From Chloroflexota bacterium (GTDB taxonomy: Bacteria; Chloroflexota; Limnocylindria; Limnocylindrales; CSP1-4): a stretch of DNA of 17,185 nt. A model generated the notes under the pieces. The model had not been told where the DNA came from and ran no database searches. It saw only the letters and a program-made list of their open reading frames with translations. The stretch spans positions 1-17,185 of the forward strand of contig JAJYJR010000050.1 of NCBI GenBank assembly GCA_021789355.1. Direction: 5' to 3'. Position numbers and translations under genes: made by a program. The first letter of the stretch is position 1. Every line of letters starts with the position of its first letter. Shown here one piece after another: positions 7,291-14,663 of this stretch.

Positions 7291-7306
7291 GCGGCAGGTT
7301 TGCCGC
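7291..7306. terminator. Small hairpin after the CDF gene
   Basis: GCGGCA (7291-7296) pairs with TGCCGC (7301-7306) around a GGTT loop, three bases after the CDF stop. There is no T-tract, so termination is only a possibility. Confidence 0.25.
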
Positions 7307-7367
7307 ATGAGCCCACAGGCTGACGCCGGAGGGACCGGCGATGGGGACACGAAGGGAAACGAACGAC

Positions 7368-7736
7368 ATGGCGGAAGCCGAGAAGCTCCTGATCCTGGTG
7401 ACGCACGGACTCGACGAGCCCGAGAAGGTCACCATGCCGCTCGTGATGGCCGTCGGCGCCCTCGCGTCCGAGGTGGATGCCGTGATCGGGCTGCAGGAGG
7501 CGGGCGTCGAGCTGGCCGTCAAGGGCGCCGCCGACACGGTCGCCGCGGAAAGGTACCCGACGCTGGCGAAGGTCATGGCCGACTATCGGGAGCTCGGGGG
7601 GCGGCTGTTGGCCTGTCCTCTAGGCCTGGCCGCGCGGAACCTCGACGCCACGGAGCTTGTCGAGAACGCCGAGGTGGTTGCCGCGGGCCGGTTCATCGTC
7701 GAGATCACCTCAGCGTCCCACGTGCTCGTCTACTAG
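7368..7736 (+). CDS. DsrE/DsrF-like sulfurtransferase-fold protein
   Basis: About 122 residues with the DsrE-type alpha/beta fold: EKLLILVTHGLDEPEKV at the N-terminus, MAVGALASEVDAVIGLQEAGV, a cysteine at 83 in GRLLACPLGL, and a C-terminal SASHVLVY. Family members bind or relay sulfane sulfur through that cysteine. I chose ATG 7368 because AAGGG lies about ten bases upstream and homologues start here; the in-frame ATG at 7341 would add nine unlikely residues. It begins the sulfur-flavoured block, 16 bases ahead of the FmdE-like gene and probably co-transcribed with it. Confidence 0.8.
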   Translation: MAEAEKLLILVTHGLDEPEKVTMPLVMAVGALASEVDAVIGLQEAGVELAVKGAADTVAAERYPTLAKVMADYRELGGRLLACPLGLAARNLDATELVENAEVVAAGRFIVEITSASHVLVY

Positions 7737-7752
7737 CCACCAGGAGCGATCC

Positions 7753-8355
7753 ATGGACGATATCGAGATCCTGAACCAGGCCCTGGCGTTCCACGGACAC
7801 AAGTGCTGGGCCAGCACGGCCGGCGTGCGGCTCGGTCTCGCCGCGATGGACGCGCTGGGGGCGACCCGCGCGGGCGCGAAGGAGCTCCACGCGATCATCG
7901 AGACCGGCGACTACCACGGCGGGATGTGCTTCGGCGACGGCATCCAGTTCACCACAGGGTGCACCTTCGGCAAGGGCAACATCGAGAAGTCGGGGGAAGG
8001 GAAGTTCGCGGTCACCCTCATCGACAAGGGTTCGAAGCAGGCCGTCCGCGTCGCGTACAAGCCCACGCTCCAGCCGCGTATCAGGGCAACCTCGTTCATG
8101 CAGAAGCGCGCCGCGGGTGTGCCGGCCTCGCAGATCCCCGACGCGGAGCAGATGGAGGTCGTGCACCTGGTCTGGGACGCGCTGGCGGAGGAGATCATGA
8201 CCGTCGGACCGGTCGAGCCGCGCACATGGAGCGAGCCCGAGGAAGTGGTTCGCTTCGGGATCTGCCCGGGCTGCGGGGAGCTCGTGGCGGAGCCGTATCT
8301 GCGCGTCGCCGAAGGGAAGTTCGTCTGCGCCGCCTGCTCCGGCTACCCGCGCTGA
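7753..8355 (+). CDS. FmdE-family metalloprotein with C-terminal zinc ribbon
   Basis: A 200-residue FmdE-like protein. The N-terminal signature is FHGHKCWAST (H14, H16, C18), followed by CFGDGIQFTTGCTFGKGN (C59, C70), the hallmark of this family, and a zinc ribbon CPGCGELV...CAAC (C171, C174, C192, C195). FmdE was named for formylmethanofuran dehydrogenase, but stand-alone bacterial copies occur apart from that enzyme and their role is unclear; metal or sulfur binding linked to molybdenum or tungsten cofactors is proposed. Here the usual proline after C18 is a tryptophan. AGGAG lies seven bases before the ATG. Neighbours (DsrE-like, TauE/SafE, SLAC1) suggest a sulfur or oxyanion context and not methanogenesis. 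Confidence 0.88.
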   Translation: MDDIEILNQALAFHGHKCWASTAGVRLGLAAMDALGATRAGAKELHAIIETGDYHGGMCFGDGIQFTTGCTFGKGNIEKSGEGKFAVTLIDKGSKQAVRVAYKPTLQPRIRATSFMQKRAAGVPASQIPDAEQMEVVHLVWDALAEEIMTVGPVEPRTWSEPEEVVRFGICPGCGELVAEPYLRVAEGKFVCAACSGYPR

Positions 8356-8385
8356 GCGCCCGCGGAGGATCGAGGCGACGTAGCG

Positions 8386-9132
8386 ATGCTCCTCTACGCG
8401 GTGGGCGGTGCGGCCGTCTTTCTGTTTTCCGGCGTCCTCGCCATGGCGGGTCTGGGGGCCGCGTTCCTCTTCGTGCCGCTCTTCTACTACCTGGGGGTGC
8501 CGCTCGGTCAGGCGACCTCGACGGCGCTGCTGCTGAACGCCGTCAGCCTCTCGGCGGCCACCGTCGCCTACTGGCGCGGCCGGCTCATTGACTGGCGGGC
8601 CGGGGTGCCGGTGCTCATCGCGGCGGTCATCCTGGCTCCGCTCGGAGCCCGCCTGACCGCCAGCGTGGACCGTCGGGTCTTGCTGACCCTGTTTGTCCTG
8701 TTCCTCGTTTTCGCCGGCGCGATGATGCTCTTCTACCGGGCGCGCGCTGCCCGACGCGCGACGTCCAAAGCGGCCGAGGCCGCAGTCGGCGCGGGCGTGG
8801 GCGGCGTGGCCGGGTTCCTGGGCGGCCTGCTCGGGGTGGGCGGAGGCAACATCATCCTGCCCGGTCTGACCTGGCTCGGGCTCGAGCCCAAGGTCGCCGC
8901 GGGCACCACGGCCCTGGCGGTCTTCTTCTCGTCGCTCTCGGGCTTCGCCGGCCACGCCGCGCTGGGCGGACTGGACCCGCGCTTCACCCTCACCATGGCG
9001 GTCCTCGCTGGCGCAGGGTCGCTGGCCGGGTCGTATGTCATGCGGACGCGCCTGACCGGGCCACAGCTGAAGCGGATCGTCGGGGTCCTGCTGTGGGTGA
9101 TCGCGGCCAAGATGGCGCTGGATCTGCTCTGA
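8386..9132 (+). CDS. TauE/SafE-family membrane permease (second copy)
   Basis: A 248-residue paralogue of the permease at 866. The N-terminal half has AMAGLGAAFLFVPLFYYLGV, and the second half has the canonical GGLLGVGGGNIILPGL. The two copies share a pattern of LLLN, then WR and DWR, in the segment after the first helices. It is expected to export sulfite or a related organosulfonate or anion. The start ATG has GAGG about ten bases upstream. It lies 30 bases after the FmdE-like gene and 150 before the SLAC1-type exporter, consistent with a common transcript. The sequence is intact. Confidence 0.87.
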   Translation: MLLYAVGGAAVFLFSGVLAMAGLGAAFLFVPLFYYLGVPLGQATSTALLLNAVSLSAATVAYWRGRLIDWRAGVPVLIAAVILAPLGARLTASVDRRVLLTLFVLFLVFAGAMMLFYRARAARRATSKAAEAAVGAGVGGVAGFLGGLLGVGGGNIILPGLTWLGLEPKVAAGTTALAVFFSSLSGFAGHAALGGLDPRFTLTMAVLAGAGSLAGSYVMRTRLTGPQLKRIVGVLLWVIAAKMALDLL

Positions 9133-9284
9133 TGCGCCGCTTCGCACAGCCGAGGCGGTGCCGTTGCCCCGCCCACCACGGCTGCCCCTCGCCGCCTTGA
9201 CGACGCCGCGCGACCCCGCCTGGGCGCGCGTCCGCGCCGTTGCGCGCTTCACCCGCACTCGTCAGCATCCCCGGAGGAACAGTC

Positions 9285-10397
9285 GTGTCCACCACCCTCG
9301 CTGTCGCGCAGGACACCCCGGCCGCGCCCGCGGTCCGCCTGCGCGGGTTCCACCCCGGCTGGTACGGCGCCGTCATGGGCACCGCCATCGTGGGGATCAT
9401 CGCCTACCAGAACCCCGGGCAGATCGCCGGCCTCGGCGATCTCGGCAGGGGCTTCGGCGTGGCCATGGTCGCGCTGTCGGCCGTGCTCGCCGTTCTGCTC
9501 GGGATTCCGTACGTCGCGCGCTGGATCGGGCACCCCGACGCGGCGCGCGCGGACCTCGCCAACCCGGTGGCCGGCGCGCTCTACGGCACGTTCCCGGGCG
9601 GCATCCTCGTCCTGGCGGTGGGCATCGCCACGGTCGGGCCGTCGATCGGTGCGCCGGGTGACGTCGCGCTCATCGTCGGCGTACTGGCGGCCATCGGCCT
9701 TGTGCTCGCCTTCGCCGTCAGCGTGCTGTTCGCCCACCTGTTGTTCGTGACGCATCCGGTCGGACCGGAGGTCTCCAACGGGGCCTGGTTCATCCCGCCG
9801 GTCGTCAACATCGTGGTGCCACTGGCGCTGCTGCCCCTGGTGCCGCACGTGGCCCCGTCGGACGCCGCGCTGCTGATCTTCGCCTCCTACGCCTTCTGGG
9901 GCATGGGTTTCGTGCTCTTCGTGCTGGTCGCGTCGCTGCTGTATGACCGGCTGATCTTCCACCCCCTGCCCGCCGCGCCACTCGCGCCGTCGCTGTGGAT
10001 CGGCCTGGGGCCGATCGGGGTGGGCAGCCTCGCGCTGCTGCGCATCGCGCAGGCCGGGACCCCGCTGTGGGGCACGGCCGCGCCGGTGATCGGGGTGCTC
10101 TCGTCGCTCACCGCGGCGGCGCTGTGGGGCTTCGGCCTGTGGTGGCTGGCCTCGGCGATCCTGCTGCTGGCCGCGTACCTGCGGCGCGGCGAGCTGCCCT
10201 ACGGCCTGGGCTGGTGGGCCTTCACGTTCCCGCTCGGGGCGTACACGGCCAGCACGCTTGCGCTGGCGCGCAGCTGGCACGTGGGCCTGCTGGAATCCGC
10301 CGCGGTGGCGCTGTTCGTGCTGCTGCTCGGCTTCTGGCTGGTGGTGAGCGCAGGCACGCTGCGGGCGATGGCCAGCGGCGAGGTGTGGCGGCGGTGA
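9285..10397 (+). CDS. SLAC1/TehA (TDT) family anion exporter
   Basis: A 370-residue protein with about ten membrane helices of the tellurite-resistance/dicarboxylate (TDT, SLAC1) family. The first helix carries FHPGWYGAVMGTAIVG, close to the sulfite-exporter SSU1/TehA signature. Later segments include AHLLFVTHPV, SNGAWFIPPVVNIVVPLALL, and the C-terminal GWWAFTFPLGAYTASTLALA, the hallmark of the final helices. Members conduct sulfite, malate, nitrate or chloride. I chose GTG 9285 because GGAGGA lies seven to twelve bases upstream; the frame is open further but lacks homology. Following a TauE/SafE gene, sulfite efflux is an attractive guess, with tellurite resistance an older annotation of the same family. 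Confidence 0.87.
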   Translation: MSTTLAVAQDTPAAPAVRLRGFHPGWYGAVMGTAIVGIIAYQNPGQIAGLGDLGRGFGVAMVALSAVLAVLLGIPYVARWIGHPDAARADLANPVAGALYGTFPGGILVLAVGIATVGPSIGAPGDVALIVGVLAAIGLVLAFAVSVLFAHLLFVTHPVGPEVSNGAWFIPPVVNIVVPLALLPLVPHVAPSDAALLIFASYAFWGMGFVLFVLVASLLYDRLIFHPLPAAPLAPSLWIGLGPIGVGSLALLRIAQAGTPLWGTAAPVIGVLSSLTAAALWGFGLWWLASAILLLAAYLRRGELPYGLGWWAFTFPLGAYTASTLALARSWHVGLLESAAVALFVLLLGFWLVVSAGTLRAMASGEVWRR

Positions 10398-10466
10398 TCC
10401 GCGACCGACCGGCCCGCGTGGACACAGGCCAGATCGCCCGCTCTGACCCCGGTGGAGGCACGGAAA

Positions 10467-10794
10467 ATGCATCACAGCGACGATCCGATCGTCCGGATGC
10501 TGGGGGCACTCGCCGACCCAGTGCGGCTCGAATATCGTGCGCCAGCTCTCGTGCGGCGGGGACGTGTCAGCCTGCGACCTGGGGGCGTGCCAGGAGGGCA
10601 CTCAGCCCACGGTGTCCCATCACCCGCGAGTGCTGCGCGAGGCGGGCCTCGTCCGCGCTGACCGGCGCGGCACGTTCATCCACTACTCGCTCCAGCCGGT
10701 GGCCATCGAGCGGCTCGCGGCGCTGATCCACAGGCTCCCGGCGCCGCGACCCGAGGAACTGCTGGCGCCGGGGGCCGGCCATCAGGCGCGCTGA
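10467..10794 (+). pseudogene. ArsR-family regulator, frameshifted (third ArsR)
   Basis: From ATG 10467 (GGAGG nine bases upstream) the product reads MHHSDDPIVRMLGALADPVRL, the normal ArsR opening. One extra base at CTCG (about 10527-10530) shifts the frame. The remainder, NIVRQLSCGGDVSACDLG, then QPTVSHHPRVLREAGLVRADRRGTF, continues to the stop at 10792-10794 in the next frame. Restored length is about 108 residues. It has C residues in SCGGDVSACDL but not the CVC pair of the other two ArsR proteins, and a proline replaces the usual leucine in SHHLRVL. It follows the SLAC1 gene by 69 bases and may have controlled that block. A GTG at 10537 could initiate a shortened product. Confidence 0.8.
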
Positions 10795-11089
10795 CGCGCG
10801 AGCGGTCGTCTGCGCGATGGTGCTGACGCGATGTCCTGCTTCGCGTTGGGGAACCACGGGCCAGCTGAACCCGCACGCGTGTCGAAGCCGCTCGGAGTGC
10901 TGCGGATTCGCGGTGCGTCAACGATCACCGCGCCCGCCGGCGCGCCGATCGCGGCCGCCCGGACCCGCCCCCACGCCCGTTCACCGGATGTTCACCGCCG
11001 TTCACCGGTTCATCGACCGTCGGGCAGTACACCTGACACAGATCACCGAGGAGAGGTCCCCCGGGAGGAGAGGCGCAAAGGAGAGTCGC
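10795..11089. other. Intergenic region ahead of the SPW protein
   Basis: About 295 bases with no credible gene. It holds three helically phased GTTCACCG repeats (10979-11008), then a purine-rich leader with several GGAG stretches. It probably carries the promoter of the SPW gene; I cannot place clear -35 and -10 boxes. Confidence 0.5.
10979..11008 (+). repeat. Three phased GTTCACCG direct repeats
   Basis: GTTCACCG begins at 10979, 10990 and 11000, spacing 11 and 10 bases, about one helix turn, with a further partial GTTCA at 11008. Such phasing is typical of sites for a response regulator or activator binding one DNA face. They lie about 80-110 bases before the SPW start. Confidence 0.6.
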
Positions 11090-11452
11090 ATGGGCACGCA
11101 GAAGACGCTGAGCTGGCTGGTGGTCCTGGCCGGGATCTGGGAGGTTACCGCACCGTTCGTGCTCGGCTACACGGCCACCACGGCGTTCCTGTGGGACGCC
11201 CTGATCGTGGGCGCCGCGCTGGTCGTCTTGGGCGCGTGGGCCGCCCTGTCCAACCAGGAGGGCACCGATCGCGCCCTCGACTGGCTCAACGCGCTGGTCG
11301 GTCTCTGGCTGATCGCGGCGCCCTTCGTGCTCGGTTACACCGGGATCGCCGCGGCGCTCTGGAATGACGTCATCGTGGGTCTGATCGTGGCCGTCATCGC
11401 CGGCTGGGCTGCGGTGGCGCTCGGGCAGCGGCAGCACCCGCAGACGATGTGA
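11090..11452 (+). CDS. SPW-repeat membrane protein
   Basis: A 120-residue protein with four membrane helices arranged as two copies of the SPW repeat: LAGIWEVTAPFVLGYT...FLWDALIVGAALVVLGAW and LVGLWLIAAPFVLGYT...ALWNDVIVGLIVAVIAGW. The second glycine/PFVLGY/WND pattern is a clear match to the family (PF03779). Its function is unknown; homologues are common in soil bacteria and often sit near stress genes. AAGGAG ends six bases before the ATG at 11090. It converges on the response-regulator gene, with a strong hairpin between them. It may be a target of the neighbouring two-component system, which is inference. Confidence 0.88.
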   Translation: MGTQKTLSWLVVLAGIWEVTAPFVLGYTATTAFLWDALIVGAALVVLGAWAALSNQEGTDRALDWLNALVGLWLIAAPFVLGYTGIAAALWNDVIVGLIVAVIAGWAAVALGQRQHPQTM

Positions 11453-11550
11453 CCTCCCGCCGACGTGTCCCTGCCGCCGCGGGAGCGGAAGGCAGGCGAT
11501 CGCCGGAATCCGAAAGGCGAGCGGATCGACCGCGGCCCCGATCGCCTCCA

Positions 11551-11582
11551 GCGGCCCCGGTCAGACCCCTGGCCGGGGCCGC
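11551..11582. terminator. Strong hairpin between convergent genes
   Basis: GCGGCCCCGG (11551-11560) pairs perfectly with CCGGGGCCGC (11573-11582), a 10-bp all-GC stem with a 12-base loop. The loop contains the response-regulator stop codon (minus strand 11561-11563). No T-tract on either strand, so it may act as a bidirectional stop for convergent transcripts or as an mRNA-stabilising end. Confidence 0.5.
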
Positions 11583-12307
11583 GCCACGTCATCCGCAGCC
11601 CCGGCGCCGGGCCGCGGCATCCAGTAGCCGGTGCCGCGCTCCGTGCGGACGTAGTGCGGTTGCGCCGGATCGTCCTCTAGCTTCACGCGAAGCCGATGGA
11701 CGTAGGTCTTCAGGTAGTCCGTCTCGTCCTGCGCGTCGGGGCCCCAGATGCGGGCCAGCAGGACGCCGTTCTCCACCACCCGCCCCGCGTTGTGGGCCAG
11801 GATCTCCAGCAGTCGGTACTCCGTGCTGGTGAGGCGGATGGCCTGGCCCCGCAGGCTGACCTGGTGCAGGCCCCAGTCGATGCGCAGTTCGCCGAAGGAG
11901 AACGGTGGTTCGTCGCCGGTGGCGTGCCCGGCCGCACGGCGCAGGACGGAGCGCAGGCGTGCCAGCAGCTCGAGATGCCCGAAGGGCTTCACAATGAAGT
12001 CGTCCGCGCCGAGCTGCAGCCCACGGACCTTGTCCAGTTCGCCGTCCCGGACGGTCAGGATGATCACGGGAACATCGCTGAAGAGCCGGATCCGCCCGAG
12101 CAGATCGAAGCCGTCGGCGTCCGGCATCTGCAGGTCCAGCAGCACGGCGTCCGGATCCGCCGTCTCGACTAGGTCGAGCCCCTCCTCGCCGCGCTGCGCA
12201 GTCAGCACCTCCCAGGCCGGCTCCTGCAGGCCGATGGTCAGGCTGACTGCACGCAGGACGTCGCGCTCGTCGTCAATGACCAGGATCCTGGTCGTCGCCT
12301 TCTCCAC
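11561..12307 (-). CDS. OmpR/KdpE-type response regulator
   Basis: A 248-residue two-domain regulator. The receiver has acidic D12/D13, phospho-acceptor D58 in AVLLDLQMPD, T85 and K107 in VKPFGH. The winged-helix DNA-binding domain runs from about residue 135, with LTSTEYRLLEILAHNAGRVV, YLKTYVHRLRVKLEDDP and the wing YVRTERGTGYWM. The start is GTG 12305-12307 with GGAGGG upstream on the minus strand, and it overlaps the sensor gene's end by 35 bases, so translation is coupled. Sequence resembles KdpE, but no kdp genes are present and the partner is not KdpD, so target genes are unknown. The last 17 residues are proline/alanine-rich. Confidence 0.93.
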   Translation of the reverse strand: MEKATTRILVIDDERDVLRAVSLTIGLQEPAWEVLTAQRGEEGLDLVETADPDAVLLDLQMPDADGFDLLGRIRLFSDVPVIILTVRDGELDKVRGLQLGADDFIVKPFGHLELLARLRSVLRRAAGHATGDEPPFSFGELRIDWGLHQVSLRGQAIRLTSTEYRLLEILAHNAGRVVENGVLLARIWGPDAQDETDYLKTYVHRLRVKLEDDPAQPHYVRTERGTGYWMPRPGAGAADDVARPRPGV

Positions 12308-14207
12308 CTGATCCCTCCGGGCTGGCGGGCAACGTCAAACAGAACCGGCTGCCCCCCTCAGGGCGCGCCTCGTACCAGAGACGTCCGCCGTGCAGCGCCA
12401 CGAGCTCGCGGGAGATGTACAACCCGAGACCCACCCCCGCAAGGCTCGATTGCGCGGGCAGCGAGTAGAACTTGTCGAAGATGCGTTCCCGCGCCTCGAG
12501 CGGCACGCCGGGCCCCTCGTCCTCGATGCACACTCGCACCTCCCCGCCCTCGTGTGCGAGCACGCCTCGTATCGCGCCCCCCGCGGGACTGAACTTGTAG
12601 GCGTTGTGGAAGAGGCTCGAGAGGATCTGGTCCACGCGCCGCCGGTCGGCGTCGGCGCGCGGCAGGGAGGGCGCAGCCACCACGGTGACCGTCTGCCGCC
12701 TGCTCTCGAAGAGCGGCCGCAGGCTCTCCACGACCCGCTCCGCGCGAGCGGCAAGGTCCAGCGGCTCGCGATGAAGCGTCACAGCCCCAGCCTCCACCAG
12801 GCTGCTCTCGAGTATCTCGGTGATCAGCGATTCCAACCGCTGCAGGTTCTGGTCGACCATGTCCCTAACCTCGCCCTGCTGCGGAACGGACAGGCGGGGC
12901 CAGTCGCCCAGCGAGGGTAGCAGCGTCTTCAGGACGGTCAGCGGTGTGCGCAGCTCGTGGGCGACCGCCGAGAAGAACGACCGGCGAGCCTCCTCGAACT
13001 GGCGCAGCTGGGCCAGCTGGGCGTGCTCTTGCGCGTAGAGCTGGGCGTTGCGCAGCGACAGCTCGGCCTCGCGGGCGAGGGCGCGTAGCGTGAGCCACTC
13101 GGTCTCACTGAGCGCTCCGTCGGCACGCCCGACGACCAGGGCGCCCGGTTCGTCCCCTGCCGGCGCAGCCAGGCGGATCCCGGCCACCGCCCGTGAGCTA
13201 GGGTCCGGCCATCTTGGTGGCAGGGGCCGATCGAAGGCGGGCCCGGCGGTAAACGTCTCCTGGGTCTCGATCTGCCAGCCCCAGGCGCTCAGCTGGGTTT
13301 CGCCGCCCAGCGCGCCATCGGCCTCGAGCGACGCGGTCATGCGCCAGCACCCGAGCGTCGGATCGCACAGGAAGACCATGCCCACGTCGGCGCGCAGGAG
13401 CCGGCGTGCGCCGCCCAGCAGGGCCCGAAGGGCCTGCGACAAGTCGGTGCGGGGCTGATTGAGCTCGAAGAACAGTTCGTTCAGCGTCGCGAGCTCCCCG
13501 GCGTGCTCCTCGGCCACTTTGCGGTCCCGCTCTTCGTGGCGAAGTTGCTCGCTGAACGCGATGGCCAGCGCGCCGACGATGAGCAGCACGAGGAGCTTGC
13601 CGACGGCCATATACGCGGCCAGCACGGTCCAGTCGCCCCTCTGACTGATGACGACCGCCGCGACGTGCAGCCCGCCGGCGGTCAGGATCCAGACCGCGGC
13701 CAGGCGCATGGGAAAGGTGATCGCGAGCTCGGCGGCGAGCAGGATGAAGAGCGGGAAGAACGGGCTGTGGGCGCCGCCGACAAGCAGGGTGGTGGCGAGC
13801 GCCTGCGCCGCATCGATCGTCAGAATGGCTGCTGGCCGGCCGTGGGAGAAGGGTCGTCGGCGCGCGGCATAGGCGGAGAGCGGCAGGTTCACCGCCACGA
13901 CCGCGGCGAAGGGGACGAGCAGCGCGCTCAGCACGGCGCCGCTGAATGGCGCGAGCAGCGCCGCCGCTCCGATCGTGGCCCAGCGCAGGAGGAGCAGGTA
14001 GCGATCCGCGGCGGACAGGGTCAGTCCAGGCTTCGGCTTCGGCTCGCTGGGCTGGAACATCCGCTGGCTGCTCGCTTCAGGCCGGCCCCGCGTGCGCCGC
14101 CGCGCGACCGTGGAGCGTCCATTGTCGGACGATGGCGCTGCACGCGGGCGCCGGCCGCGCGCATCATCGTCGTCGATGTCCGCCGAGGGAGTGGCTGCCT
14201 TGGCCAC
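12273..14207 (-). CDS. Membrane sensor histidine kinase with GAF-like domain
   Basis: Up to 644 residues. The N-terminal 49 residues from GTG 14207 are low-complexity and no ribosome-binding site is seen, so ATG 14060 (MFQPSEPKPK) is a likely alternative start. Five to six hydrophobic helices (about residues 73-215) precede a coiled linker, HEERDRKVAEEHAGELATLN, and a GAF-like domain (about 235-380). The HisKA box is FSAVAHELRTPLTVLK with H417, followed by HATPase motifs HNAYKFSP (N), EDEGPGVP (G1), IFDKFY (F) and GVGLGLYI (G2), all present. It should autophosphorylate and pass phosphate to the regulator encoded by the overlapping downstream gene. The signal is unknown; a membrane or redox cue fits the neighbourhood but is not shown. 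Confidence 0.92.
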   Translation of the reverse strand: MAKAATPSADIDDDDARGRRPRAAPSSDNGRSTVARRRTRGRPEASSQRMFQPSEPKPKPGLTLSAADRYLLLLRWATIGAAALLAPFSGAVLSALLVPFAAVVAVNLPLSAYAARRRPFSHGRPAAILTIDAAQALATTLLVGGAHSPFFPLFILLAAELAITFPMRLAAVWILTAGGLHVAAVVISQRGDWTVLAAYMAVGKLLVLLIVGALAIAFSEQLRHEERDRKVAEEHAGELATLNELFFELNQPRTDLSQALRALLGGARRLLRADVGMVFLCDPTLGCWRMTASLEADGALGGETQLSAWGWQIETQETFTAGPAFDRPLPPRWPDPSSRAVAGIRLAAPAGDEPGALVVGRADGALSETEWLTLRALAREAELSLRNAQLYAQEHAQLAQLRQFEEARRSFFSAVAHELRTPLTVLKTLLPSLGDWPRLSVPQQGEVRDMVDQNLQRLESLITEILESSLVEAGAVTLHREPLDLAARAERVVESLRPLFESRRQTVTVVAAPSLPRADADRRRVDQILSSLFHNAYKFSPAGGAIRGVLAHEGGEVRVCIEDEGPGVPLEARERIFDKFYSLPAQSSLAGVGLGLYISRELVALHGGRLWYEARPEGGSRFCLTLPASPEGSGGEGDDQDPGH

Positions 14208-14240
14208 GGCGCGCGAGCGCTCGTCGCGGCGGGCACGCGT

Positions 14241-14634
14241 TCAATCGAGGCGGTCCACCCGGTCGACTAGCTCACCGCGGGCGTAGGCGAGCGCCGCGCG
14301 TCCACGTCCGGCCGCTCGGTGACCACCGGTTGGAGTCCGAGCGCGGCGAAGCGCGCATAGGCGCCCCGGCCCATGCCACCCGCGATGAGCACCGCGCAGT
14401 CGCCGATTACGTGCGCCATCTGGTCGTGCCGCGACCGGGATGCCGGGTCGGTGCCCTGGGCCCCGATCCTGCGTGCGCCTCCGGCGCCGTGCCCGCGAGA
14501 TGCGGCGCGACCTTCGGGCGCAGCTCGCGCTCCACGATCAGGTTTCCCTCGATCGTCAGGACGGCGTGGTGGGCGGCGCGCCCGAAGTGCTCACTCACCG
14601 TGCGGCCGGCGTCGGTCGCGATGGCGATCTTCAT
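14241..14634 (-). pseudogene. NifX/NafY-like (dinitrogenase Fe-Mo cofactor) protein, frameshifted
   Basis: From ATG 14634 the minus strand reads MKIAIATDAGRTVSEHFGRA then IVERELRPK, the start of the PF02579 family. One base is missing in the G/C run at about 14456-14464. The next frame continues DQMAHVIGDCAVLIAGGMGRGAYARF, with the conserved cysteine and glycine motif, then LQPVVTERPDVDA. Near 14293-14300 two extra bases (a CG repeat) shift it again to ALAYARGELVDRVDRLD and a stop at 14241-14243. Restored length is about 130 residues, normal for the family. Stand-alone members bind Fe-S or Fe-Mo clusters and are not evidence of nitrogen fixation. GAGGA lies just before the start. Confidence 0.82.
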
Positions 14635-14663
14635 CGGATCCTCGCTTTCCTCGTCTGGTTCAC

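Noticed and set aside
7302..7312. TGCCGCATGAG, an 11-base match to copy A of the shared element
   Set aside because: TTGACA and the final GATG are missing, and part of the match belongs to a small hairpin, so chance is likely.
7705..9258. A 517-codon minus-strand frame across fmdE and the second tauE
   Set aside because: Low-complexity antisense frame; the plus strand carries clear family motifs.
11561..14207. Assignment of the two-component system as KdpDE
   Set aside because: The regulator resembles KdpE, but the sensor lacks the KdpD N-terminal and universal-stress domains and no kdpFABC genes are seen.
14241..14634. NifX-like gene as a sign of nitrogen fixation
   Set aside because: Stand-alone PF02579 proteins are widespread in non-fixers and no nif structural gene is present.
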